DNA of 64,000 nt from positions 15,386,387 through 15,450,386 of the forward strand of contig CM034392.1 of assembly GCA_019925095.2 (NCBI GenBank), written 5' to 3'. This document shows positions 52,400 through 63,889 of this stretch, piece by piece. How positions within the stretch are numbered: the stretch's first letter is position 1; each line of letters begins with the position of its first letter. The stretch comes from Dendrolimus kikuchii. Lineage: Eukaryota; Arthropoda; Insecta; Lepidoptera; Lasiocampidae. The notes under the pieces are model-generated. The model ran no database searches. It was not told where the DNA came from and saw nothing but the letters and a program-made list of their open reading frames with translations. Both the position numbers and the translations under genes were made by a program.

Positions 52400-54045
52400 A
52401 GATAAAGTAATAACTCATTACGTGTGTATTAAAAGATAGATAGGACTTTTTAAAAGTTAAATAACGTTGTAAATAAAAGGCAGGGAAAGTAAATACTACT
52501 ACTGATTTTATGAAGCATTTTAGCATACATTGTAAAAATGAAAATAATCAGTGTTGGTCGTAATGCTTAAGGTTACATAAAAGGCATCATAATGCCCTAT
52601 TTGTTCGTAAGATAGTGTAGAAGAGGACATTCCGCACATCATATCACTACATAAAAATAAGGTGAAACAAAGATAAGATATAATAAAAGGCTTACGGTCT
52701 TGTTCATAAATTATGGTTCTTAAAAAAGCATTCAAACTTATTCTAGGTCTTTATGAATAAGACCGTTATAGTATAAAATATATTATTAAAGTAACATCAA
52801 ATTACGACTATTTGTAAAAGGAAATAATAAGATAGTTGATATGGGTATTTTACTAAAATAAAAAAACATGTAGGTATTGTAATTTATTTTTATTTTATTA
52901 ATAAGAATAAACAAAACTTTATGCGGATTTTTAAACAAAAGTATGTATTATATCATTGTATTGTATTTGTTTTATTGTAAAATATAAATCATGCCGAATT
53001 TTTATAAAGCATATCAATAAACGTGACCATAAAGTATTTGTGCACGTGAATCACACGTTGATATAATCTTCAAAACAGTAATCATTTTATATAGATAAAG
53101 TAGCGGTCAGTCAACAAAACTCAAATATTATCGTAAATTGATCATCCCTTTCAAGCTGTCCCACCATGGTAATCTTTCAAATGACATCAGAAGAAGAGAA
53201 ATTTTCCTATAAATTTAAAAACTCTAATGTACTTTGTTCGTTCTTCGTTTGCGCGGAGTTACAAATATTTGTTTTCAGATCTTCTGTACCCTGCATGATA
53301 TAAGCATGAAACACGAGAGTTTAAAACAAAATTACTGTTTATTTAATATTTTCATTTAAATCCTTTAAGCGGTTTCAAGGAAATGGAAAAAAAAATGAAA
53401 TGGACATTGGCTCCAAAGCTCTATAAACCCTCAATTATGATTAGACGTCGTATAATTGCAGTTTAACTCAGATTAAAATCAAGACACTTCAATTTTATTT
53501 ATTGGTATAGAACTTTTTTTTCAAATAATATGAAAATATTAGAGGAAAAACAAAAGTACATAAACTTATTACCTATTCGATATTAAAATTTAATCCGCTT
53601 TAGTGTTAAAGATTTATTATATTATATTAAGCAAATTTGTTATTTTTGACTTGGTTTTTTGTTTTTTTTTATTGTCTACTTGTTCGTCACGCAAACACTT
53701 GAACAACTTTAGAAAAAAAAAAATGAAACACGTCCCTATAATATTCGACGGTTACTCTCGATTTCCCTAGGATCCACTTATTAGATCCTGACTTGGTGAA
53801 AATTAGACCACCTCAGGAGCAAAAAAATCTCTTTCGAACAGTAAAAATTAAAATTAGTATACAAGTGCTGCAGAAATCGCTTAACAAACATATAAAAAAA
53901 TATTCAGTCAAGTTGACAACCTCCTTCTTTTTGAAGTCGGTTAAAAACGATCCAAATAAAAAGTACAAGGTATAAATAACAACTTATTTTCGTTAAGTCT
54001 AAAAGATTGTTTTGAATATTCCTAGTTCACCCAATATGACATATC
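52400..54045. other. AT-rich stretch, no supported gene
   Basis: A family F fragment lies near 53905-53945 (reverse: 'caagttgacaacctccttct'). Nothing else supported. Confidence 0.35.
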
Positions 54046-54051
54046 AATAAT

Positions 54052-54260
54052 TACATAAACGTTTCACTGCTGGGCTTAGACCTTCCCATTATTAGGGGGG
54101 ACAATATACACGAAACGCTCTATGATTCATCACGATAGTTTCCTTCACCGTGTGCACGTGGTAATTGCGATCAATATATACATACATACATAGATAAGAA
54201 AAGTGCCTGAAAGTGCATGCTTTCCGGTCAGGATTCATGCCCACGTCATTTCAAAAGAGA
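54052..54260 (+). mobile_element. SINE-like repeat family E, decayed copy
   Basis: 'cactgctgggcttagacctt', 'gatagtttccttcaccgtgt', 'aaagtgcatgctttccggtc' and 'aggattcatgccca'. Same order as 28360-28640, with an insertion of CATA repeats near 54180. Confidence 0.7.
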
Positions 54261-54749
54261 ATTTGAGACGTGCGAGTGCGTTAGCCAGTAAGCTTCCTCG
54301 GTTTATTAGAAAATCGTATACTTGCATAAACAAATTTAACGTAGTTTTATCGTGAAACTACATCATAGATTTAGTTTAAATATGCAACTAAAGTAATTGA
54401 AGCATTCATGTTTCAAATTACATATTAGAATTTAGCTTCACAATTGAAAAGTGTCTTTTAATTATGGAATCCGAGAGGCCACAAAATAATTTCCTAATTA
54501 GATAACATTATGAGATTATATCTAGGCCATTTTTTGCACATTTCCTTTAATTAAAATTCTTCCGCATTGTCGAGTTGATATACCTATGCCATTTTGCAAA
54601 AGCTGAAACTAGTGTGATGTGTTATCAGGTTATCACTATTTAACCTTCAGTTGAGCAAATGACTTCCTGGTGATACAAATTTGCTATATCATAATTTATG
54701 TATATATTAATCTATTTATCACACTGTCGTTTTTGCACTATTTAACCTA

Positions 54750-54968
54750 CTAGCGGCGCCCGCGGTTTCACCCGCATGGTGATGGAAAATTGTTATATTT
54801 TGGATAATTCACACTATATCTTTATAAATTATAGCCTATGTGTTATTCTGATGTGTAAGCTATATTATTGTAAAGTTTAATCAAAATCCATTCAGTAGTT
54901 TTTGCGTGAAAGAGTAACAAACATACATCCATACGTTCTTACAAACTTTCGCGTTTATAATATTAAGT
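54750..54968 (-). repeat. Dispersed repeat family I, CTAG end
   Basis: On the plus strand: A|CTAG at 54750, 'cggcgcccgcggtttcaccc', 'tccattcagtagtttttgcg', 'cttacaaactttcgcgttta', then 'taatattaagta'. A repeat type widespread in Lepidoptera. No coding. Confidence 0.7.
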
Positions 54969-54974
54969 AAGTAA

Positions 54975-55840
54975 GGATTTTGATATTGATGTATGTATAC
55001 TTTAAGGCACCATATTCTATTAAAACACTATGTTGAAAAAGAAACTTTCAGAAGATTTAATAAAAACGACGGACGTATTTTTTTTTGTCATTGACTACTA
55101 GAAAGAGAAAAGCGCGTAACCGAAAATATCTCAAAAACTTCTCAACGGATATTGTTTAAACCAATATTGAAATTTGATTTTTTCACTCCATAATTCTAAA
55201 GGGGACAATCTTCACGATTTAGGAAGATAATATCTTCTTTATATTGATTTATATAAAAAAGTCGCTATTGAAAAAAATTAACCCTCTGTTCCACATAATG
55301 CTATGTAATTGTTTGGTAAAAAAATATATTTACATACTATATGTACTATAAATATTAAATAAACACGAGAATATGATTAAATTATTTAAAATAGAGACCA
55401 ATTTGATATTGTAAAAATTAGAGTAAAAAGATTTGATTAATCAGATTCTAACTTCATGGCTATCATTAAAATTTGATTAATTAAGTAACTGTAACTAGAA
55501 TAAAAATAATAATTTAATAATTGTAAATCAGCGCAGAAACAAGAACTTCACCCGTACTGCAACTTGATTATACGCTATTTAAAATAATAATTATGTGATC
55601 TACACATAATTATGTATGTGCACAATATGTATAAGTACAATCTATACGTTGTTAGTATAGATTTATGTACTGTACAAGTGCCACGCTATAAACGGTTGAG
55701 TATACAGGGAAGTGTTGGCTCGCAACCTTGGTCGAGGTCGTGTATCGTCACTCGAACACTAACAAATTGTTTCATAACAAGAACTCATTTGTAAATCTAA
55801 ATTTTGTCCGCAAGGGCTGTTTCCCCAAGCGCTCCTACCT
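54975..55840. other. AT-rich stretch, no gene seen
   Basis: Nothing supported. Confidence 0.4.
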
Positions 55841-55844
55841 TGAA

Positions 55845-55985
55845 ATTCTGGAATCGTATTACGTGAGAGCCGTCCCGCGCGATCTCTACGCCCCCTCGCG
55901 GTGTCCTTCGTTTGAACTTGCCCCGCACCCCGCACTTCTTCACGGGTCTGACCGAGGAGGTTCATGGCCACGGTGTATATTTTCG
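55845..55985. other. GC-rich island, function unknown
   Basis: Patch including 'ccgtcccgcgcgatctctac' and 'cttgccccgcaccccgcact', open on both strands (55728-56024 plus, 55759-55998 minus). No protein recognised. Exon, element remnant or regulatory patch all remain possible. Confidence 0.3.
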
Positions 55986-56309
55986 AAGCACGTGCCACAT
56001 CAATTTCCTAATACAAGGTTATAAATTAACTATTCAGATTAACCTCTTTTATATAGGTTTGTTTCTTTCCCCTTATAATTGAAAATAACAACTACTGGAC
56101 CTTCCCACGTAGCATCACTTCAGATATAGACTATACGTTTTTGTTAGGGTTAAAGGTGTAAGTGACATAAATTTATTTGGAAGTTCGTTATTTATACACA
56201 TTCAATGTGCACGGTCTGATGCGCTCTTAGCTATTTTTTACTCTTTTATTAGTAAAACTAGTACGCGAGTAACGCGAACTAGTTGGTACAACTAAACTTC
56301 GTTCGCGTT

Positions 56310-56590
56310 TCCAAAACGACGACTTGTTTGTTAGTGAATTGCAAAGGCGGTAAAATAAAACGACCACAACGTCATCTTTTTCGTTATATTCGTATATTTT
56401 AAGTATACTAAGTGTTGACGCGCGATATACACTAGCTCTGTGTCGAGTTTCATTACAACCCGTTCAGTAGTTTTCAGGTGCTGCTCTAACAGACAGACAG
56501 AGAAAAATCAAAAAATTACATTTTATATTGTGCCCATTGTCCCCTGATTTTATCTCTTTTTTTATATTCATTGTATAAACTCGCACCCTC
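56310..56590 (+). repeat. Dispersed repeat family C, partial
   Basis: 'gtcgagtttcattacaaccc', 'gttcagtagttttcaggtgc' and 'ctctaacagacagacagaga', then 'ttgtcccctgattttatctc'. It lies 19 bp before a family H copy. Confidence 0.65.
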
Positions 56591-56608
56591 TACAGATTTG
56601 TTATATCA

Positions 56609-57115
56609 CTAGGATATGCCGTCGACTTCGTCCACGCTTGATATGATATTCCCGCGGGACTCCCGGGACACAAAGTTTCGCAGCATTTAAAGAAACATGT
56701 GAGCTATCATTTTAGTGAAAACTTTGTCGGAATTAGCTAATTTTTATACACCCGACCAACTTCGAATTACTCCCGGGAAAATTCCCGCAGGATTCCCGAG
56801 ATAAAAAGTATCGAATTTATTATATATAGTGTTGAATTCGATTTTATTCAATCTGGCCATTTAAAATCGTTTCCAGAAGATTCCTAGGATAAATAGCGCA
56901 GATATTAAATCTAGGAATTTACTGTCGACCAGCGAAAACTGTATCGAAATCGGGAGATTTGTTTTTACAAGAATCTCGTACAAACAGACAAAAAATCTAA
57001 AATAAATTGCATCATGTTCTCTATCGTTTATATAGTCTATTCCAGTGGTTTTTCGTCGTTAAATACCTTCAATATACAGATAGCATATTTAGAATTTTTT
57101 AATATTATAAGATAG
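56609..57115 (-). repeat. Dispersed repeat family H, near-complete copy
   Basis: On the plus strand it begins A|CTAG (56609-56612) then 'gatatgccgtcgacttcgtc', followed by 'cccgcgggactcccgggaca', 'aacttcgaattactcccggg' and an end near 'tagcatatttagaatttttt'. Confidence 0.8.
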
Positions 57116-57313
57116 ATAATAATATGCCAATATCAATGTGATTTTTACAGATCGCTTACTTTACACTCATTTAAATTTTTAAGTACTTTCTTGCGAGAGC
57201 TACCGATATATCACCCAAGAATGGATTACATGCACAATATTATTATGATTAGCATCTTACACCGAATTTGTACAACTTCTGTGATACAAGAGCTTAATTT
57301 ATCGGTCATTATT

Positions 57314-57387
57314 GTAGACCAATCCGGAGATTCCTAATATTTACTATCTGAAGCTAATAAATATTAGGATTCTCCGGATTGTTCTAC
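57314..57387. repeat. Hairpin with about 30-bp arms
   Basis: 'gtagaccaatccggaga' plus 'ttcctaatattta' mirrors 'taaatattaggattctccgg' plus 'attgttctac', with one mismatch and one unpaired base; loop about 13 nt. Confidence 0.8.
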
Positions 57388-57389
57388 AT

Positions 57390-58370
57390 TAGTTACACTA
57401 CATCATTACGAGAACTATATCACATTATTCCATTAGTTCTTTGGAACTACTGGAGCAATTTCATATAGTTCTGTCCAATATATAGATATTTTTATGACTT
57501 ACATTACACTTACTACTTTTTATCTCGGACATATCTCAAAATGTACGTATACATAATATGTACTTGTCAATATTTCTTTATAAACCTTACTTTGTTATTC
57601 TTTTAACATTGACAAAGTCGCGCACGGAAGCTATTTTTGTATATGAAATGTAAATGCAGTCAATAGTTCAGTAAACATAATAAGAAAGTGTATATATTTT
57701 AATATACTTTTGTGTCTCATTGTGCAAGTCTATGAATTGTTTGAAGGTCACTGATAAGAAATCAGCAATGTTACGCTCGTTGTTTGAGGTGCCTTATGCT
57801 TGAACGTAATAAAAACATAGCGTAATCGCACACATGCCTTTTTTAGATAATTATGTACATATATCACCAAATAGGATGACCTTGTCTTTTTATATTATTT
57901 CTTAGCAATTGACTATCATACCTTCAAAGTAGCACCATTTGGGTATGTTTTAAGATAATTTAACATTATTAAATTTTCCACTGATTGAACAACCCGCTGC
58001 GGTGCGTATTTAACACACTTTTGAATGAATATCCTGAACGCGTCATTGTCCGCAATCACGTTTGTTTGAAACTCATGCTAGATCATACATTTTTGGCTAC
58101 AGTGTCACTGATATTGATCGTGACACTTTACATACACTCTTTATTGTTATTAATAAAGCAAATATAAGTAAAAGAACAAATTTTTAAGGTCTTTTAAAAA
58201 CGTTCAGTTCAGGAAATTTACCCTTCCGTTAGATTAACGCTTTCACAACACAATAATCTAATTTACATCGACTTTCACACATTGGTTAATGTAAAAGCTT
58301 GCACACGTACTTATTAAGAACTGATGATAATAGAATAAATTCATATTTTTAATAATTACTTGATATACTT
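57390..58370. other. AT-rich stretch, no gene seen
   Basis: Nothing supported. Confidence 0.4.
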
Positions 58371-58374
58371 CTTC

Positions 58375-58625
58375 AGGTAAACCCTGTCCACTGCTGGACG
58401 TAGGCCTCCCCAAGTACGCGCTCCATATCCCGGTCTCCCGTCTTCCTCATCTAGCCTCTGCCGGCGACCTTGCGCAGGTCATCAGTCCACCGGGCTGGCG
58501 GGCGTCCTACTCTACGTTTGCCGCGACGTGGTCTACACTCCAGAACTCGTTTGCTCCATCGGCCGTCGGTCCTGCGACAGACGTGACCGACCCACTGCCA
58601 CTTCAACCTGCTAATTTTATGATAT
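58375..58625 (-). pseudogene. LINE RT C-terminus with one stop
   Basis: On the minus strand one frame reads SRLKWQWVGHVCRRTDGRWS, KRVLECRPRRGKRRVGRPPA, RWTDDLRKVAGRG, a stop (TAG), then GDRDMERVLGEAYVQQWTGF. This is the C-terminal end of a very common lepidopteran non-LTR RT. Only one nonsense change is visible in about 80 codons, so it decayed little after being 5'-truncated. The stub at 18911-18983 is the same 3' end. Confidence 0.85.
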
Positions 58626-58639
58626 ACACGCGGATAAAT

Positions 58640-58800
58640 TTTTCAATTGGGCCTTCAGGGAAAATCCTAAACCATGCTAAGTAGCGAAAAATGGTCAAAC
58701 GAGTCTCGAGATTGATTTTGACGAAAAATAAAGTGGTATTATTAGATTCATGAAAAATCAATTACTTACCCTAGTTAGGAATCGATTCGGCTGATTTAAA
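58640..58800 (-). repeat. Dispersed repeat family G, reverse copy
   Basis: 'attgggccttcagggaaaat', 'cgagtctcgagattgatttt' and 'cctagttaggaatcgattcg'. Inverted relative of 59405-59580. Confidence 0.7.
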
Positions 58801-59084
58801 AAAAATATCACATTCTGTATTATTATATCAATCATCGTGTAGCTTATAAGGATCAATTTCTGTGAAGGAATGTCAATGTAAATGGCAAACCAAGGGTAAG
58901 GGTTGTTTTTCTAACAAAATGTTATATTTCCCATATATTAATGAAACATAAAATTGCGCTGGTCATTTCACCGCAATCAATGTTTAACCGTTGACTGTTT
59001 GATTAGAGTAAAACAACGTGCGTTTTGAACGTTAATTTATAGATTCCTATTAAAGATAGAATAACTTTCATCATTGCCATCTAT

Positions 59085-59290
59085 ACTAATAATATTGGAA
59101 AAAGAAAATATTTGTATTTTTGTATGTTTGTAACGAATAAACTCAAAAAAATATTCGGGACCGATTACAAAAATTCTTTCAATGTTACAATGCTACATTA
59201 TCGCGGATTAATATAGGCAGTATTTATTAGTAGAAAAAATTAGGGATTTGTATTTTTTCAGGGCAAGATAACGTCTCCCGGAATCGCTAG
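59085..59290 (+). repeat. Short dispersed repeat ending CTAG
   Basis: Starts 'tctatactaataatattgga', includes 'accgattacaaaaattcttt' and ends 'gggcaagataacgtctcccg', then CTAG (59287-59290) followed by T. It combines family A-like 5' text with a family B-like 3' end. Confidence 0.6.
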
Positions 59291-59404
59291 TTTTGAATAT
59301 AATGAGGCGAGGTTTAATTAATCTATGGAAAATAGAATTTTTGTTCAAAAACAATCCTTTCACTTCGTTTGTTGTTTAGTATTTAATTCCTTCACAGAAA
59401 TCAA

Positions 59405-59580
59405 ATCACTTAAAATCAGCCGACCCGGTTCCCGAGGAGGGTAATTGATTCTTCAAAAATCTAATAATGATACCATTTTAGTTTTCGTCAAAATCGTCCT
59501 CGTGACTACTTTGAGTGTTTTTCACTATATACCATAGTTTAGTATTTGGCCCTGAAGGCCCACTAAAAAAATACTTGTAT
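59405..59580 (+). repeat. Dispersed repeat family G
   Basis: 'aatcagccgacccggttccc', 'ttcgtcaaaatcgtcctcgt' and 'ggccctgaaggcccacta'. Same strand as 25090-25235; inverted relative to 58640-58800. Confidence 0.7.
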
Positions 59581-59699
59581 ATTACAGATACATAACTATG
59601 TTTATATAGGTTGTATAAATATTGTAGCAATAGTTACTTAGAAATTTGTATACAGGTAGTTTTATTATTAAGTAAATGTTTCAAAGCTCGCTACATTAT

Positions 59700-59835
59700 A
59701 TCTTAGAGTTAGCATTGGCAGTGTGGCTGTGGGTGAGCGGGTGAGGCTGGCGGCGCCCCTGACCCTCGCACTCTGCTCGGCGTTGCCATGGTCACGGCCG
59801 ATCGATGCGAGCACTTGGGATGCACCCGGAACTGA
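59700..59835. other. GC-rich island, function unknown
   Basis: 'gtgaggctggcggcgcccct' to 'tgcgagcacttgggatgcac'. No coding signal recognised; it may be a host regulatory patch. Confidence 0.3.
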
Positions 59836-59839
59836 ATTT

Positions 59840-60940
59840 AATTTTCTCGTTCAAGGTTTTCAACGTTATTGGGATACAATGTTATGAAACGCACATTCGT
59901 CATTGAATTCGAATTGTGCAACAATGGTCATGTGTTTATGGCTTTATTGCACATAACAGCTTTAGTGTTGGGACAAGTGAAAAAAACTCCTAATAATAAA
60001 ATATTTTTTATCTATCAAAAAGACACCACAACAGAAAATAAAATATTTTGTCGAGTATTAATCATTTTTTATGCTCGCTTCGCTGGTCGTCGACTGCGTA
60101 TGTCAGCCGCTAAACGCCTCCTCCTCCCAGTCCATAAGTTAACTGTTGCTCCTCGTACCTGTTCAAGGTTTCTTTCAAGGTCTATATAACTGCATTTGTG
60201 GTTTCTGAGTCACTAAAAAGCGGTCGGCTCTTGGTCGTATGCAACGTTTTCTCCTAGAACCTTGCCTTGTCTAAACGGGACCTGTCTCTTTGTATCCAGT
60301 CCAGGTTCTTTGGACGGTTAAACGACTCACGTTTGACCGCTGTAAGACGTAACATTGGCTATACCCCTCTTCCAGCAGCGCTATAATTTTACTAGCTCTT
60401 ATTGCTTTTACTGTCCTTACAATAGACACAAAGATATCTGTTGTAAGTCACAATAAGGCAGGATTGTGAGACATACATAAATTATTCTACTAAAAATAAC
60501 AAGAAGTTAATTTTAGTTGCCTGATAAACTTTTAACCGCAAACCCGCGAAAAGTAAGTAAAAAGTCCCAAACTGAAAAAGGGACTATTATTTTTAAAAAC
60601 AAAAGTTTCGAATTTTGAATTAACTTTTTTCATACCCAGGCTCTTAATTAAGTGCCAATAACATAGTTTGGCTAATAAAACCTATTTAGAACTAAACTAT
60701 TATCAATCATGTAGAAAATTCAAAACAACCCCTCTCTTTTTTGCAAAGGAGTTTATATTTTTAAGTTACTTTTATTAATAGGATAGTTTTATTTTTAATA
60801 GTTTTTATTTAGTTTAATTTATAATATACTTGTAACATATTTAGTAAACAACAAAATTAAACTAATTGGTATATATTATATTAATATGTGTTATTTCCTA
60901 TTTTCATTTATTTTAGGTATATGTATAAGTAATAATTATA
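59840..60940. other. No supported gene
   Basis: A 106-codon open frame (59869-60189) has no recognised domain. 60060-60360 is GC-richer than its flanks but unassigned. The rest is AT-rich. Confidence 0.35.
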
Positions 60941-60947
60941 TATTCTA

Positions 60948-61440
60948 CTAGGATATGCCCGCGACTTTGTCCACGCTGGACTTGAAATTCCCGGGACAAA
61001 GTACCACAGCATTTAAAAAAGAATGTAAGCTATCGTTTTAGTGAAAACTGTGTCGGAATTAGCTAATTTTTATGCACCCGAACAACTTCGAACCGTTAAA
61101 CCGTTAACCGAAAACTATTATATTACATAAAATTTTCTATCAATCAGTGAAAAAACCACATTGGAAATCGATTTTTTTTCAATCTCGCCACTTTAAATCA
61201 TTCCTAGAAAAATTCCCGCGGGACTTCGAAGATAAAAGTAGCGCAGATTTAAAGTCTAAGAATTAACGGTCGACCAGCGAAAACCATATCGACATCGACC
61301 CAGTAGTTTTTACGTGAATCTCGAACAAACAGACTAACAGACAAGCAATCCAAAAAAATAAATGCATCGTGTTCTCCGTCGTTTATATAGTGTATTCCCG
61401 TTGCTTTTTTAAAATTAGCTTCAAACACTTGCGATTCCTT
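60948..61440 (-). repeat. Dispersed repeat family H, near-complete copy
   Basis: On the plus strand: A|CTAG (60948-60951), 'gatatgcccgcgactttgtc', 'gaaaactgtgtcggaattag', 'aaaccacattggaaatcgat', 'aaaattcccgcgggacttcg', 'gtgttctccgtcgtttatat'. A deletion is visible near 61090. Confidence 0.8.
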
Positions 61441-61444
61441 TCAT

Positions 61445-61510
61445 ACAATTAATAGTTGGGGTTGTCTGAAAGGCTCTAAAGCGATAAGGCCTCCTATTAT
61501 TTCTACCTTT
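61445..61510 (+). repeat. LINE 3' UTR fragment ('gcgataaggcc')
   Basis: 'ctctaaagcgataaggcctc' and 'ctattatttctacc' match the tail block at 37933-37951. No coding remnant. Confidence 0.45.
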
Positions 61511-61969
61511 ACATGAAATTACTCTAAATAATTTATTTTATGCATACGTGGAAGAGTTATATCCATCTACCTATACGTAGAATACAACTTCCAAATTTTG
61601 TTTATAGAGGTCCAAGTGTGAACTGACAGACATGACTATTAAATAAGTTCTATTTTTAATATATTACCTTTAGGAACCTTAAAGAAGGACGGTAGGAAAT
61701 AATTTGTAAATAACGGTCGTGATTTCTGAAACTTTTTGACTCGCGTGAAAATGTTTAAATAATTCAATTTACGTTGTAAACTTCAGTAACCAAGACTTGC
61801 GTGAAATGCCAAGATGTTTCTGATAATACGTATTACAGCGTTAAGGTCAACGTACTCTCGGGTAAAAATAAAGAGCTCCCTAAATATGGCACGTACAGAG
61901 CGAGGGAACTGAAACCCACGCAGAGGCCCGTCACTGAACATGACGAACACCCGGTTCTTATATTTTACT

Positions 61970-62910
61970 CTTCATTCATTTGCTGGGTTAGAATTTTACA
62001 TAACATCTATAGAACTAATGTCAATTTTCTACCAATGGTAAGATAAAAAGAATGGGTAGTCAGATTTACAAACCCGTTTGTGAACAACTCGAGCAGTTCA
62101 GATATACATACATTTTATGCTCAGTGATCTTTTCGGTAGTATAGTATTTAGTATATAGTATTTTGCATGAGTCATAATAATTATGTAGCTAGTGGATGGA
62201 GTGAACGAGATATCGTTAATTGCTGAATTTGTATATTATATACTTCTTCTTCTTTGTTTGAGATTATGATTCCAACACTTTCAGATGTTATATATTATGC
62301 ATTCATTTGCGTTTCTACTTGTTAAAATTTGATATAAAATTCATATAGTTAATATCAAATTACTACTAATGGTAAGGTATATGAATGGGTAGGCTGTAGA
62401 AACCCGGCGTTTATGAACAACCTGAGCTGTCCGGATATACTCACTACATATATTTTATGTAAACTAATATTTTCGATTCTCATATTTTGCATGAGTAAGT
62501 AAGCGAATACAGTAAACGAGATATACTTCGTTAATCAAAGGATTTGTATATTAGATAGAGATAGAGGTTAAAATTTGACATAAAGTCTATAGAACTAATG
62601 TCAATTTTCTACCAATGGTAAGGTGAATAATGGATAGTAAGATATACATAGGCCTTGTTGTTTCTTACGAGATATTTTTTTATATAATTCTTTAGTTATT
62701 TTTTATGTATGATTAGATGTTTAATTTAAAACATTTTCTACTTTACTATTTAACTTTAGATAATCCTTAAGTTGACCAGTGGCGGGTTCTTTTACCTTAC
62801 CGACCATTCATTTGTCTTACTATAGGTTAAAATTTAACATAAGCTCCATACAAGTAATATCAAAATTCAACGGATACTAAGGTAATTGAATGGATAGTAA
62901 TACAGGAACC
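61970..62910. repeat. Degenerate tandem repeat array, about 300-bp unit
   Basis: Four units in one orientation share 'catagaactaatgtcaattt', 'tctaccaatggtaaggt' and 'gaatgggtagt'. They lie at about 61975-62070, 62300-62400, 62570-62660 and 62815-62905; the first two also share 'acatatattttatgt' and 'gtaaacgagatat' downstream. Unit spacing is about 325, 270 and 245 bp. No coding. Confidence 0.75.
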
Positions 62911-62981
62911 GACCAAAAGACATTTAAACATAATTAAATACTTCCAGTAGATAACAAAAATTATGTATCTAAGGAGAAACA

Positions 62982-63097
62982 TACATACATAACTTCACGC
63001 CAGTTCCCTTGCGGGGTAGGCACGAACAACAGAGCGCCATTTAGGCTTATTTTTACACCCCTCACTTGCTTCTTTGACATTCATAAATCTTGTCATG
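62982..63097 (-). mobile_element. 116-bp LINE stub with perfect 10-bp target duplication
   Basis: Plus strand: 'tacatacataacttcacgcc', 'agttcccttgcggggtaggc' to 'catgacaagatt' in reverse. It is flanked by aggagaaaca at 62972-62981 and 63098-63107. About 33 codons of the RT C-terminus plus the (ATGT) tail. Confidence 0.9.
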
Positions 63098-63109
63098 AGG
63101 AGAAACAAT

Positions 63110-63450
63110 GTATATAAATCAGGAATAAGTCGGTGGGCAGAACCATTTTTTACGTATTTACCTTAGTTCGTTAGCTCTTATCACGTTAACAACACAACAT
63201 CTTGGAACTTAACTGAGTTTGACGACCTGCTTAACCTTAGGGTTTTTGAATATTTAATAAAGTTGACTGTGTGAACTTTAAAAATATTCATAATTTTGGT
63301 TTGTATTTATGTATAACAAATAATAGCTGGTATTAAATTTATGCATAAATGTTTTTGTGCTTTATTAACAAGGTCTTAGCTTGCTTTGATTCAAGGTTAG
63401 TTTTTATAATACGTGATGATCATCATCGTTTTAATGATTTTTGATATATA
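63110..63450. other. AT-rich stretch, no gene seen
   Basis: Nothing supported. Confidence 0.4.
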
Positions 63451-63455
63451 ATAAA

Positions 63456-63486
63456 CTAGCGGTTCCGGCAAACGTTATCCTGCCCT
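63456..63486 (-). repeat. Family B terminus (CTAG end), reverse
   Basis: A|CTAG at 63456-63459, then 'cggttccggcaaacgttatc' and 'ctgccctg', the reverse of the family B 3' end. The body is replaced by the inverted repeat that follows. Confidence 0.6.
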
Positions 63487-63757
63487 GAAAAAAAATCGAA
63501 ACGTGTGCTGGGACACATGGTATAAGTGAAGAAACTTCAACGGACAAGTGGAAAAACGAATTGCAACGGACAAGTGGCAAAACGAATCGCAACAAAATTT
63601 TAACTTGATGTTTTACGAGCAGATCGTTAATAGACTTGTCCAATTTAAAAACCTGCCCGTAAAACTTTTCCACTAGTCCGTTGCGATTCGTTTTGCCACT
63701 TGTCCGTTGAAGTTTCACTTCTACTATGTGTCCCAGCAGATATTTCGATTTTTCCCA
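63487..63757. repeat. Long inverted repeat, about 100-bp arms
   Basis: 'aaaatcgaaacg...gctgggacacat', 'aacttcaacggacaagtgg' and 'aaaacgaat' are mirrored by 'ccacttgtccgttgaagttt', 'atgtgtcccagc' and 'tttcgattttt'. The left arm also holds an internal direct repeat of 'gcaacggacaagtgg'. Spacer about 70 bp. Confidence 0.85.
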
Positions 63758-63889
63758 GGTTTACTGCAAATTATGATTTGATTAGGTTAGGTACATTTTA
63801 ATGAATGTATTTTTTAATTAAACATATTTTACTTTATCAAACAAAAAACTAAATTCGATCCGAAACCAAAAAAAAACATCCAGTCTACT

